Shown here one piece after another: positions 52,985 to 61,264 of a stretch of DNA of 64,000 nt. The stretch's first letter is position 1, and every line of letters starts with the position of its first letter. This DNA is from Paracoccus denitrificans (GTDB taxonomy: Bacteria; Pseudomonadota; Alphaproteobacteria; Rhodobacterales; Rhodobacteraceae): NCBI RefSeq assembly GCF_900100045.1, contig NZ_FNEA01000021.1:21496-85495 (forward strand), written 5' to 3'. Below the pieces are notes generated by a model. The model saw nothing but the letters and a program-made list of their open reading frames with translations. It was not told the origin of the DNA and did no database searches. A program made the translations under genes and the position numbers.

Positions 52985-53420
52985 CGAAGAGATGCTTTCA
53001 CAGCGTATCGGCCTGATGAACGAAGAAACCATGCACGCCCCGCATGCATTGCAGAACATGGCCGATGCGCTGCCCGCGCTGGGAATCGTCGCGGCCGTCC
53101 TGGGCGTGATCAAGACCATGAGCTCGATCGACCAGCCGCCCGAGGTGCTGGGCAAGATGATCGGCGGCGCGCTTGTCGGCACGTTCCTGGGCGTGTTCCT
53201 GGCCTATGCGATCGTCGCCCCATTCGCCCAGCGGCTGGGGGCCGTGACCAAGCAGGACCAGGCCTTTTACGACGTGATCAAATCCGTCCTGGTGGCGGGC
53301 CTGCATCAGCATGCGACCAATCTGTGTGTCGAGGTAGGCCGGCAATCGGCGCCCGATCATGTCCGTCCCTCGTTCGGCGATCTCGAGAACGCGCTGCGCG
53401 AGCTGAAGAGGGCGTCGTGA
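52978..53420 (+). pseudogene. motA: motA, 3' half, cut off by the integrated element
   Basis: The last 147 codons of motA from YQVEEM onward. It holds helix 3 (ALGIVAAVLGVIKTM) and helix 4 (LVGTFLGVFLAYAIVAPFAQ), including the conserved proline regions that drive torque generation with MotB. It has lost its promoter, start codon and helices 1-2. The open frame extends left to an ATG at 52920 inside the element, so a short fused protein could be made but would not work as MotA. Its stop overlaps the next gene (GTGA). Confidence 0.9.
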
Positions 53421-53686
53421 TCGCGGCGCTGATCCTGTCCGCCGCGCTGGCCGAAGCCGCCGCAGGCGGGGTGCCGACCCGAGAGGGCATGATCCGCGAC
53501 GCGACGGACCGGCTGCTTTACGATGAGCCGCTGCCTGCGGATATCGACGACAGGCTGATGCGGCTTTCGCCCTCCGACCGGATCGAGGTCCTGATTTTTC
53601 TCAGGCGGTCGGGCATGCTGATCGGTCCGGCCTGGAGCATTGAGCGCCTGCTGGAACCGGCAAGACCCCAGGGAGCACAGGAATGA
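53417..53686 (+). CDS. Small flagellar-cluster protein of unknown function
   Basis: An 89-residue protein with a signal-like N-terminus (IAALILSAALAEAAAGG) and an acidic helical body (DIDDRLMRLSPSDRIEVLIF). It starts with GTG inside the motA stop and ends inside the flhA start, so it belongs to the flagellar operon. No family recognised; a periplasmic location is inferred. Confidence 0.65.
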   Translation: MIAALILSAALAEAAAGGVPTREGMIRDATDRLLYDEPLPADIDDRLMRLSPSDRIEVLIFLRRSGMLIGPAWSIERLLEPARPQGAQE

Positions 53687-55767
53687 GCATTGCCGAAACA
53701 CCCGCAGCGGGCTGGGCGGTGCGGCCGCTGATCATCACCGGGGTTTTGCTGCTGATCGTGCTGTCCATGGTCATCCCCATGTCGGCGCGGCTGCTGGACC
53801 TGGGGATCGCGCTGTCCATCGCCAGCGCGACATTGATCCTGGTGATGGCCTCGCTTGTGGAAAAACCCACGGATTTCCAGGCTTTCCCGGTCCTGCTGCT
53901 GGTCTCGCTGCTGATCCGGTTGTCGCTCAACATCTCATCGACCCGGCTGATCCTGACCAATGGCCAGAACGGTGCCAATGCCGCCGGCCATGTCATCGAG
54001 GCCTTCGCCGAATTCGTGGCCGGCGGCTCGCTTCTGGTCGGGCTGACGGTCTTTGCCGTGATCACGGTGGTGAACTTCATGGTCATCACCAAGGGGTCGG
54101 GGCGCATGGCCGAGGTTTCGGCCCGGTTCGCTCTGGATTCCCTTCCGGGCAAGCAGCTTGCCATCGACGGCGACCTGAACTCGGGTGCGATCGACCATGA
54201 CGAGGCCAAGCGCCGCCGCGCCCGCGAGCAACGCGAAATCAGCTTTTTCGGCTCTCTCGACGGGGCATCGAAATTCGTCAAGGGCGATGCCATCGCCGGT
54301 CTGGTCATCACGCTGATCAACCTGTTCGTCGGTCTGGCCGCGGGCGTGATCCTGCACGGCATGCCGGTGGCCGAGGCCATGTCCACCTATTCCCGGCTGA
54401 CCATCGGGGACGGGCTGGTCAGCCAGATCCCGGCGCTGATCACCTCGATGGCGGCGGCGCTGCTCTTGTCCCGCGGCGGGGCGACCGAGACGACCGCCGA
54501 TCTGCTGTCGCAGCAATTCCTCAGCAACTGGCAGGTGCCCTTCATCTGCGCGGTGGGCATGCTGTTCATCGGTCTGGTCCCCGGCATGCCGACGCTGGTC
54601 TTTTTCGGCCTGGCTGCGGTGCTGGGCGTGGCGGCCTGGTTCATTCGCGCCCGGCAGGACAAGACCAGACCCGAGGATGCGGCACCCGTGGAATCCCATG
54701 CCGCCGCCTCGGCGCAGACCCGCATTGGCGACGTGCTGGATACTGATGAGATATGCGTCGAGATCGGTGCGGGCCTGATTCTCAGTGCGCTTGATCCGGT
54801 GCGCGGGTTGGGCCAGCGCATCACCAACCTCAGGCTGCACATTGCGCGCGCCTATGGGATGATCCTGCCCGATGTCCGCATCACGGACGGCACCGGCTTT
54901 CAAGAGGGCGAGTATGTCGTCCGGTTGCAGGGCGTCGTGCGCGGCAAGGGTGTCCTGCGGCCGCAGGGCGTGCTGGCGTTGGGTGCGGAAGCCATGCTCG
55001 ACGAACTGGACGGCGAAAACGTGCGCGAGCCGGTCTATGGCAGCGCCGCGCGCTGGATCGCGCCGGAATGGCAGGACGAGGCGGCGATCGCCGGTGCTAC
55101 CGTCGTGACCCCGATGGAGGTGCTGTCCACGCATCTGATGGAGGTGGTCAAGACCAACCTGCCCGCGCTTTTGACCATGTCCTCGATGCAGCGGATGATC
55201 CGCGAACTCTGCAGCGTCTCGGACGAGCATCGCGCCCAGCTGAACCAGCGGTTCTTCGACAGCATGGTGCCGGACAAGGTGCCGCCCGAGATGCTGCTGG
55301 CCGTCCTGCGCGGCTTGCTGGAAGAGCGGATCTCGGTCCGCAACCTGGTGCTGATCACCGATGCGGTGCATGAGGCGCGCGGCGGTGCCTCGCCCGAGGC
55401 CGTCTATGAGCAGGTGCGCAAGCGGCTGCGTGGCCAGATCACCGAGCAGTTCCTGGACGAGGACGGCTATCTGGAATTGCTGCAACTGCATCCGCAATGG
55501 GAGGCAGAGATTGCCCGCAGCGAAGCCGAAAGTGCAAGGGCGGGGAATGGCGCCATCCCGCAGATCCAGAAACGGCTGGCCGATGCCTTGCAGGCCACGC
55601 TGAGCGGTTTGCCACCCGGCATCGAGGTGGTCCTGGCGGTGCCCGATCACCGTCGGCGCCTGGTGCGGATGATGCTGTCCTCGGCCGGGATCGCGACCCC
55701 GGTGCTGGGGCTGGACGAGATCGACCCGGGCGCACAGGTCAGGCTGCGGGGAACGGTCGGGCCATGA
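53683..55767 (+). CDS. flhA: Flagellar export gate protein FlhA
   Basis: A 694-residue export-gate protein. Seven or eight N-terminal helices carry the FHIPEP-type signature VFAVITVVNFMVITKGSGRM and the FALDSLPGKQLAIDGDLNSG loop. The cytoplasmic half binds chaperone-substrate complexes, with WIAPEWQDEA and VLRGLLEERISVRNL stretches. It forms the nonameric channel of the flagellar type III system. Overlaps on both sides by four bases. Confidence 0.95.
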   Translation: MSIAETPAAGWAVRPLIITGVLLLIVLSMVIPMSARLLDLGIALSIASATLILVMASLVEKPTDFQAFPVLLLVSLLIRLSLNISSTRLILTNGQNGANAAGHVIEAFAEFVAGGSLLVGLTVFAVITVVNFMVITKGSGRMAEVSARFALDSLPGKQLAIDGDLNSGAIDHDEAKRRRAREQREISFFGSLDGASKFVKGDAIAGLVITLINLFVGLAAGVILHGMPVAEAMSTYSRLTIGDGLVSQIPALITSMAAALLLSRGGATETTADLLSQQFLSNWQVPFICAVGMLFIGLVPGMPTLVFFGLAAVLGVAAWFIRARQDKTRPEDAAPVESHAAASAQTRIGDVLDTDEICVEIGAGLILSALDPVRGLGQRITNLRLHIARAYGMILPDVRITDGTGFQEGEYVVRLQGVVRGKGVLRPQGVLALGAEAMLDELDGENVREPVYGSAARWIAPEWQDEAAIAGATVVTPMEVLSTHLMEVVKTNLPALLTMSSMQRMIRELCSVSDEHRAQLNQRFFDSMVPDKVPPEMLLAVLRGLLEERISVRNLVLITDAVHEARGGASPEAVYEQVRKRLRGQITEQFLDEDGYLELLQLHPQWEAEIARSEAESARAGNGAIPQIQKRLADALQATLSGLPPGIEVVLAVPDHRRRLVRMMLSSAGIATPVLGLDEIDPGAQVRLRGTVGP

Positions 55768-56522
55768 CCCAGTTGCTGGCGGATCCGCGCCTGGCGGCCA
55801 TGCTGGCCGGGCTGCTGCTGACCTATTGCCGGGTGCAGGCCTGCTTCCTGATGCTGCCGGTTTTCTCCGAGCGCGCCATGCCGGTCCGGGTGCGCGCGGC
55901 GCTGGTCATGGCGGTCACGCCCCTGCTGGCGGAACATGCGCAATCGGTGGGTGGAATTGACGGTTTGCTGCATCTTGCTGCCCTGGCAGGGGCCGAGATC
56001 CTGTCCGGGCTGGTGCTTGGCGGGCTCGTGCGGCTGTTCGCCGTTGCGCTGAACATCGCTGCCACGGCCATCGCTGCGACCGCGTCGCTGTCGCAGCTGA
56101 TCGGCGCGGCCAATGAATATTCCCCGCACCCCATCGGCAACCTGATGCATCTGGCCGGGTTGGCCGTCCTGATGGCTCTGGGCTTTCCGGTCCTTGCATG
56201 CGACCTGTTGCGCGAAAGCCTGGTGCTGCGGCCTCTTGGGGATTGGCCGCAGGTCTCCGAGGCTTTGCCCAGCGCAGTTTCACTGGTCCGGCAAAGCTTC
56301 GTTCTGGCCATGCTGCTGGCGGCCCCGTTCATCCTGGGCGGTTTCCTGTTCCAGGTCCTGTCGGGCATGATCAGCAAGGTCATGCCGACGCTGCCGGTGA
56401 TCTTCATCGGTGCGCCGGGGGCGATCCTGCTGGCCTTGCTGGCGCTTGTGATGCTGGCGCCTTCGATCCTTTCGGTCTGGGTCGATGCGGTTCTCGGCAA
56501 AATGGGAGCACTGCTGCGATGA
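55764..56522 (+). CDS. fliR: Flagellar export gate protein FliR
   Basis: A 252-residue protein with six hydrophobic segments. RVQACFLMLPVFSERAMPVR and EILSGLVLGGLVRLF, then SLSQLIGAANEY, are FliR marks. It is part of the FliPQR export gate. The start at 55764 overlaps the flhA stop (ATGA). No fliQ adjoins it. Confidence 0.92.
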   Translation: MTQLLADPRLAAMLAGLLLTYCRVQACFLMLPVFSERAMPVRVRAALVMAVTPLLAEHAQSVGGIDGLLHLAALAGAEILSGLVLGGLVRLFAVALNIAATAIAATASLSQLIGAANEYSPHPIGNLMHLAGLAVLMALGFPVLACDLLRESLVLRPLGDWPQVSEALPSAVSLVRQSFVLAMLLAAPFILGGFLFQVLSGMISKVMPTLPVIFIGAPGAILLALLALVMLAPSILSVWVDAVLGKMGALLR

Positions 56523-57625
56523 GCCGGGAAAACAACGACGACAAGCAGTTCGACGCCACGGAAAGCAAGCTGCGCAAGGCCCGGCAGGAAGGCGATGTCC
56601 CGCGCTCGGCGGAACTGCAATCGGCGCTGATGTATCTGGGTTTCTGGTTCGCTGCACTGTTCGCCACGATCTGGGCCGTGCCGGCATGGCTCGGCATGGC
56701 CGCGCGCGTCCTGGGCGGCGAGCCATGGCCCGATGCCGAAGGGCGCGCGGTCGCCGATCTGGCGCGTGCCCTGGCGGGGCAGGCCGGGCTGGTGACCGTC
56801 GCGGGGGTCGCGATCATGGCGCTGCCGATCCTGCTTGGCATGGTGGCGCAGCGTTCCGTCGTGCTGACGCCCAAGAAGCTGTTGCCCGACTTCAAGCGCG
56901 TCAACCCGGTCAAGAATGCCGCGCAGAAATTCGGCAAGAGCGGGCTGGTCACCTTTGCCATCTCGCTGGGAAAGGCCCTGCTGGTCGGCGTGGGAGGCTG
57001 GTTTCTCTACGCCTCGCTTTTGGCTTGGCTGATGACCTCGGGCGCGATGCGGGATCTGCAATGGGTCGAGGGGCTGGGTCTGATCCTGCGCCGGGCGGTG
57101 CTTCTGGCGCTGGGGATCGGTGCGATCTTCGCCATCATCGACCTGATCTGGAAGCGGCTCGAATACCTGAAGCGGCACCGCATGTCCCGGCAGGAGATGC
57201 AGGACGAACACAAGGAAAACGAGGGCGATCCGCACCTGAAGGCCGCGCGGCGGCAAAAGGGCGTGGACATCGTGCTCAGCGCCATGCTGGCCGATGTCCA
57301 GAAGGCCGACGTGATCATCGTCAACCCGACCCACTATGCGGTGGCGCTGGAGTGGAAACGCGGCAGCGGCCGGGCTCCGGTCTGCCTGGCGAAAGGGGTG
57401 GACGACGTGGCCCGCCGCATCCGCGAGCGCGCGCAGGATCATCGGGTGCCCATCTGGTCCGATCCGCCCTGCGCCCGTGCCCTGCACGCCACGGTCGAGA
57501 TCGGACAGGAGATCAAGGCCGAACATTTCGCTCCGGTCGCCGCCGCCATCCGCTTTGCCGAGGCCATGCGCAAGAAGGCGCGCGAGGGATGGGGCAGCCC
57601 GCCCCGGCGCAGGGAGGGGATATGA
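56519..57625 (+). CDS. flhB: Flagellar export switch protein FlhB
   Basis: A 368-residue protein with four membrane helices and a cytoplasmic tail. The autocleavage motif is VIIVNPTHYAVAL, cut between Asn and Pro, which switches export from rod-hook to filament proteins. The N-terminal ATESKLRKARQEGDVPRSAE is the standard FlhB start. Overlaps fliR and the next gene by four bases. Confidence 0.95.
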   Translation: MSRENNDDKQFDATESKLRKARQEGDVPRSAELQSALMYLGFWFAALFATIWAVPAWLGMAARVLGGEPWPDAEGRAVADLARALAGQAGLVTVAGVAIMALPILLGMVAQRSVVLTPKKLLPDFKRVNPVKNAAQKFGKSGLVTFAISLGKALLVGVGGWFLYASLLAWLMTSGAMRDLQWVEGLGLILRRAVLLALGIGAIFAIIDLIWKRLEYLKRHRMSRQEMQDEHKENEGDPHLKAARRQKGVDIVLSAMLADVQKADVIIVNPTHYAVALEWKRGSGRAPVCLAKGVDDVARRIRERAQDHRVPIWSDPPCARALHATVEIGQEIKAEHFAPVAAAIRFAEAMRKKAREGWGSPPRRREGI

Positions 57626-58008
57626 GGCGCGTCAGCGATGCGCTTGCCGGGCTGGAACGGATCGCCCGGCTGAAGGCGGATATGGAAATGCGGCGCCTGG
57701 CCGCCTTTCGCGCGCATGTCGAGGCGGCGCGCCATCGGATCGGCCGGCTGGAGGCTGAGCTCGAGGCGATCTATCGCTCGGACCAGCCGTTCTCGATCCC
57801 CGAGGCGCGGTTGACGAATGCCCTGGCGGGCGAACGCAGCCGGGCCCTGCTGGCGGCCGAGGGCGAGCTGGCCCGGATCCTGCCCGGCTATGAACAGGTC
57901 CGGCAGGCTGCCGCACGCGAATTCGGCCGCGGCGAGGCCGTGCATGCCTTGCGCAAGGATCTGGCCGGGCAGGCTCGGCGGGACAGGCTGCGGCGCGATG
58001 GCGCATGA
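57622..58008 (+). CDS. FliJ-like coiled-coil flagellar protein
   Basis: A 128-residue protein that is nearly all helix with heptad-like Leu/Ala spacing and many Arg and Glu. It starts inside the flhB stop. Size, coiled-coil and operon place suggest FliJ, the central stalk of the FliI ATPase, although sequence similarity in this family is low. Last gene of the rightward flagellar operon. Confidence 0.6.
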   Translation: MRRVSDALAGLERIARLKADMEMRRLAAFRAHVEAARHRIGRLEAELEAIYRSDQPFSIPEARLTNALAGERSRALLAAEGELARILPGYEQVRQAAAREFGRGEAVHALRKDLAGQARRDRLRRDGA

Positions 58009-58525
58009 CGATGCAGGGCCTCGGTAAGAAGCTGGCTGGAGCCGGGGCGATCAGCACCAATCGCGGCCGGGGATGCGCGGCCCCTGCCGAATCGCGCCTG
58101 ACGATCCGGGCTGGCCTCGTCTCCGATATCAGCGGCCGTTATGATCTCGGGGCGTGAATCGTGAAAACGGCCCTTGCCTTGCCGGGTTTCACGGCAAGGG
58201 CCGGCGTATTTTCCATCGCCCTGCCGGCGCGGCTGCAAGGCAGGTCGCAGGGGATCACGGAAAAAGGCATCGGTTCTTCCGGTTCTCTCGGTTCGCGCTG
58301 CAAGGCCGCGCCGATTCCGATGATCCCCCTGCGATCCGTGATGAGTCCCGCGACAATCCACGACAAGTTTTAGACATATTGCGCTTCATGCCGCGCAGAA
58401 GCTTTGCAAAGAATCTGGTTTGCCCTTATGAACGGAAAGGCTCGATTTCGGCGGCGTTCCGGTGTCTGTGTTTTGTCCCGCGGTTTCGCGAGACAAGTTA
58501 AGGAGTAATCAGGGGGTACTCGTGG
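58009..58525. other. 517-bp gap after the flagellar operon
   Basis: No convincing gene. It holds a terminator-like hairpin at 58169-58202 and, close to the right end, the AT-richer leader of the TetR gene (TTTTAGACATATTG near 58369-58382 may be promoter sequence). AAGGAG at 58499 lies too far from the ATG to be its ribosome-binding site. Confidence 0.5.
58169..58202 (+). terminator. Terminator-like hairpin after flagellar genes
   Basis: GGCCCTTGCC pairs perfectly with GGCAAGGGCC across a 14-base loop; GGCGTATTTTCC follows, giving a short T-run. It lies 160 bp after the last flagellar gene. Confidence 0.6.
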
Positions 58526-59170
58526 ATGCCTAAGGCTCTTCCAGTAACGCGCGGTCGCAAATTCCTGCAGGTGCTAGAGGGCGCCAGGACGATCTTTCTG
58601 CGCGATGGGTTCGAGGGGGCAAGCGTTGATGACATTGCCCGAGAGGCGGGTGTGTCGAAGGCGACACTCTATAGTTATTTTCCCGACAAGCGCGTCATGT
58701 TCATGGAGGTTTTTCGTAACGAGCTTTCCCGCGAGGCTGCCGATGCCAGCGCGCTGATCGAGGTCGAGCTTCCGGTCGGGCAGGTTCTGCCCTTTATCGT
58801 CCTGATCATCTCGGCGCATATGATCTCGGAGTTCGGGCTGCGCATCTTCAGGGTCAGCGTGGGCGAGGCCGAGCGTTTCCCCTCGCTCGCGCAGGAGTAT
58901 TACGAATCCGGGCCGGCGCTTTTGCGCCAGCAGCTGATCGGTTATCTGGAGCGTTGCGTCCAGCGCGGGGAATTGCGCATTCCCGACCTGGAACTGGCGG
59001 CCGACCAGCTTATCGAACTGGCCGGGGTCACCATCCACGACCGTGCGCTGTTCCTGGGTCCGCAATCGGTGGACAAGGAGCTTTTGCGCAAGGTGAACCG
59101 CAGCGCGGTGGCCATGTTCCTTGCCTGCTACGGCGATGGCGGGAACGCGCTGGTCGCTGCGGCCGAATAG
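58526..59170 (+). CDS. TetR-family transcriptional regulator
   Basis: A 214-residue regulator. The helix-turn-helix is in ASVDDIAREAGVSKATLYSYF, typical of TetR/AcrR, after a basic N-terminus. The C-terminal ligand domain resembles the AcrR-type TetR_C, with an LRIFRVSVGEAERFPSLAQE segment common in regulators of efflux or fatty-acid genes. Its targets are not in view; it stands alone between terminators. Confidence 0.85.
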   Translation: MPKALPVTRGRKFLQVLEGARTIFLRDGFEGASVDDIAREAGVSKATLYSYFPDKRVMFMEVFRNELSREAADASALIEVELPVGQVLPFIVLIISAHMISEFGLRIFRVSVGEAERFPSLAQEYYESGPALLRQQLIGYLERCVQRGELRIPDLELAADQLIELAGVTIHDRALFLGPQSVDKELLRKVNRSAVAMFLACYGDGGNALVAAAE

Positions 59171-59290
59171 GCATTGACCGGCGCGGTTCCGCTGCAACGC
59201 CGCGCCGTATTCGTCGACGGGCCGCTTCTCATTTGCATGACGCACCCTTATGATGGCGCGCCAGAAATTCCCTTATTGGATGATTGCCTG

Positions 59291-59629
59291 ATGACCCGAG
59301 CCCTGATCGCGCTTCTTGCTCTTGCCCCGCTTGCCGCTTGCACCCCGGCCTATGCGCCGGCGCCCAAGCCGGCTCCGGCCGTCGCGCCTCTGCCGCCCGT
59401 GCCGGTGGCCGGCGTCAGCGGGCTGGAATCGCGCGAACCCGATGCCTGCCATGCCAAGAACTATGTCTCGGCCCTGGGCCAGCCCGGCAGCATCATCCCG
59501 ACCCTGGGCGTGAACCGCGACTATCGCGTCGTCGAATATCGCGGCATCGAGCCGCAGGAATACGATCCGCTGCGCATCGTCTTCCGGCTGGATGCGGCAG
59601 GCAATATCTACAATATCGATTGCGGCTGA
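59291..59629 (+). CDS. Lipoprotein with I78-type protease inhibitor-like domain (first of two)
   Basis: A 112-residue lipoprotein. The signal ends in a lipobox at LAAC (residue 17), followed by a Pro/Ala-rich spacer. The domain begins at DACHAKNYVSALGQPGS and ends in RIVFRLDAAGNIYNIDCG, which fits the I78 peptidase-inhibitor fold closed by one disulphide. The start at 59291 sets the lipobox correctly; an ATG 51 bases upstream would make the signal too long. Three bases separate it from a paralogous gene. Confidence 0.65.
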   Translation: MTRALIALLALAPLAACTPAYAPAPKPAPAVAPLPPVPVAGVSGLESREPDACHAKNYVSALGQPGSIIPTLGVNRDYRVVEYRGIEPQEYDPLRIVFRLDAAGNIYNIDCG

Positions 59630-59632
59630 CGG

Positions 59633-59920
59633 ATGCGTGGGATCAAGCGGTTCCTGTTGCTTGCGCCGCTTTGCGCGCTTGCCGCCTGTGTCGAGGCGAC
59701 GCCTCCGGCACAGGTGCCCCAGCCCGGGGCCGACAGCTGCAACGCTGCATCGTTTCGCGGCCTGGTCGGCCAGCCGCGCGGGGTGCTGGACAGGGTGACC
59801 TTGCCGGCCGGCACGCGCATCATCGGCCCGCGCGATGCGGTGACGATGGATTTCAACGCCGGCCGGATGAACTTCGAGATCGGCGAGGACGGCCGGATCG
59901 CCAAGATCGGCTGTTATTGA
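59633..59920 (+). CDS. Lipoprotein with I78-type protease inhibitor-like domain (second of two)
   Basis: A 95-residue lipoprotein with lipobox LAAC at residue 19. The mature domain, SCNAASFRGLVGQPRGVLDR to AVTMDFNAGRMNFEIGEDG, is a clear I78 inhibitor pattern with paired cysteines. The family inhibits serine proteases such as subtilisin and elastase. It is in one operon with the previous lipoprotein and ends four bases before a strong terminator. Confidence 0.78.
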   Translation: MRGIKRFLLLAPLCALAACVEATPPAQVPQPGADSCNAASFRGLVGQPRGVLDRVTLPAGTRIIGPRDAVTMDFNAGRMNFEIGEDGRIAKIGCY

Positions 59921-59923
59921 GAC

Positions 59924-59959
59924 AAAAGGGCGCGAGGACGGGATCGTCGCGCCCTTTTT
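59924..59959 (+). terminator. Strong rho-independent terminator
   Basis: AAAAGGGCGCGA pairs with TCGCGCCCTTTT around an 11-base loop, ending in a five-T run. It begins just after the second lipoprotein stop. Confidence 0.85.
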
Positions 59960-60235
59960 CGACGGGCTTGCGGCATGGCAGGGGCGGCACCTTACCGATG
60001 CTGCCAGTTCTTTGGACCGACCACGCCGTGAGGGAGCCCCCTGCCGGGCATGGTTCTGGCCGAAAGCGGAATGCGCCGGCCCGCACCGCGCGATCAGGCG
60101 ATGCCGCGCCCGGCCATGGCGCTTGCCCGGGCCGGGATCGCGGCTATGGACCGGCCGGGGCGGATGTTCTAGACATTTCATGGGGCAAGCGGGCGGCCGG
60201 GGCTGGCCCGAGAGGTTGCCGGGGGAGCTGGGGAA

Positions 60236-61264
60236 TTGGCCACGCTGAAGGATGTCGCGCGGGCAGCCGGGCTGTCGGTCACGCAGACCAGCCGGGCGCT
60301 GAACGACCATTCCGACGTGAACGAGATGACGCGCAAACGGGTCAAGGCCGTGGCGCGGTCGCTGAACTATCAGGCCAATATCTCGGCGCGCAAGCTGGTG
60401 ACCGGCCGTTCGGGCATGGTCGCGCTGGTGGTGCCGCAATCCACCAACCTGTCCGAGGACGGGCTGTTCATCGAGGGCGTCGCCGGGCTTTCGGCCCAGT
60501 TCTCGGGCCGCGGCATGCAGTTCGTGTTGCATGTCGCGCGCCAGGACGAGCCGATCACCGAGGTCTACAAGCGCCTGATCGGCAACGGCATGCTGGACGG
60601 TTTCGTGCTGTTCAGCCCGTCGGATAACGATCCGCGCGCCGCTTTCCTGCGGGAAAACCGCATCCCCTTCGTCGTGCACGGCCGCATCGGCCCGGCGCCC
60701 GACCACGCCTATTTCGATATCGAGAACGAGGGCATCCTCTATCAGATGACCAGCCACCTGACCGGGCTGGGCCATCGGCGCATCGCGCTGATCAATGGCC
60801 GGCAGGGGCTCAGCTTCGCCTCGGCCCGGCTGCGCGGCTATCGCCGGGCGCTGGACGCGGCGGGCATCGCATTCGACTCCGCGCTGACCCGGCATGGCGA
60901 GATGACCGAGGCGCTGGGGCTGGTCTCGACCGTCGAGATGTTCCGCCTGGGCGGGCCGCTGCCCACTGCGATCATCTGCAGCCACGTCCATATCGCCAAG
61001 GGGGTCTACAAGGCGCTGGAGGCGCTGGAGCTGTCGATCCCCGGCGATGTCTCGGTCATGGCACATGACGATCACCTGCCGGCGCTGCGGGCCTCGGCCT
61101 TCTTTCCGGCGCTCAGCGTGACCAAGGCGCCGCTGCGCGACAGCTGGGAACCGCTGGCCGATTGCCTGGCCGGCCTGCTGAAGGGCCGGCCGCTCAGGGA
61201 ATTGCAGCGCGTCGGCCCGCATGAACTGATCATCCGCAACTCGACCGGCCCGGCGCCGGAATGA
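60236..61264 (+). CDS. LacI-family transcriptional regulator
   Basis: A 342-residue repressor. TLKDVARAAGLSVTQTSRAL is the LacI helix-turn-helix, followed by the hinge (VARSLNYQANISARKL). The C-terminal periplasmic-binding-like domain has GLGHRRIALING and SVMAHDDHLP. The start is TTG at 60236, placing the helix at the N-terminus as usual; no ATG fits. It overlaps kynU by four bases, so it may control kynureninase and its own gene. Confidence 0.87.
   Translation: MATLKDVARAAGLSVTQTSRALNDHSDVNEMTRKRVKAVARSLNYQANISARKLVTGRSGMVALVVPQSTNLSEDGLFIEGVAGLSAQFSGRGMQFVLHVARQDEPITEVYKRLIGNGMLDGFVLFSPSDNDPRAAFLRENRIPFVVHGRIGPAPDHAYFDIENEGILYQMTSHLTGLGHRRIALINGRQGLSFASARLRGYRRALDAAGIAFDSALTRHGEMTEALGLVSTVEMFRLGGPLPTAIICSHVHIAKGVYKALEALELSIPGDVSVMAHDDHLPALRASAFFPALSVTKAPLRDSWEPLADCLAGLLKGRPLRELQRVGPHELIIRNSTGPAPE

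Noticed and set aside
42400..53000. Integration at a tRNA gene
   Set aside because: No tRNA cloverleaf is present at either end; the repeat lies in the motA coding frame.
52920..53420. A separate 166-residue gene starting at 52920
   Set aside because: The first 19 codons come from element DNA and the rest is the MotA C-terminal half, so it is a motA fragment with a chance upstream ATG.
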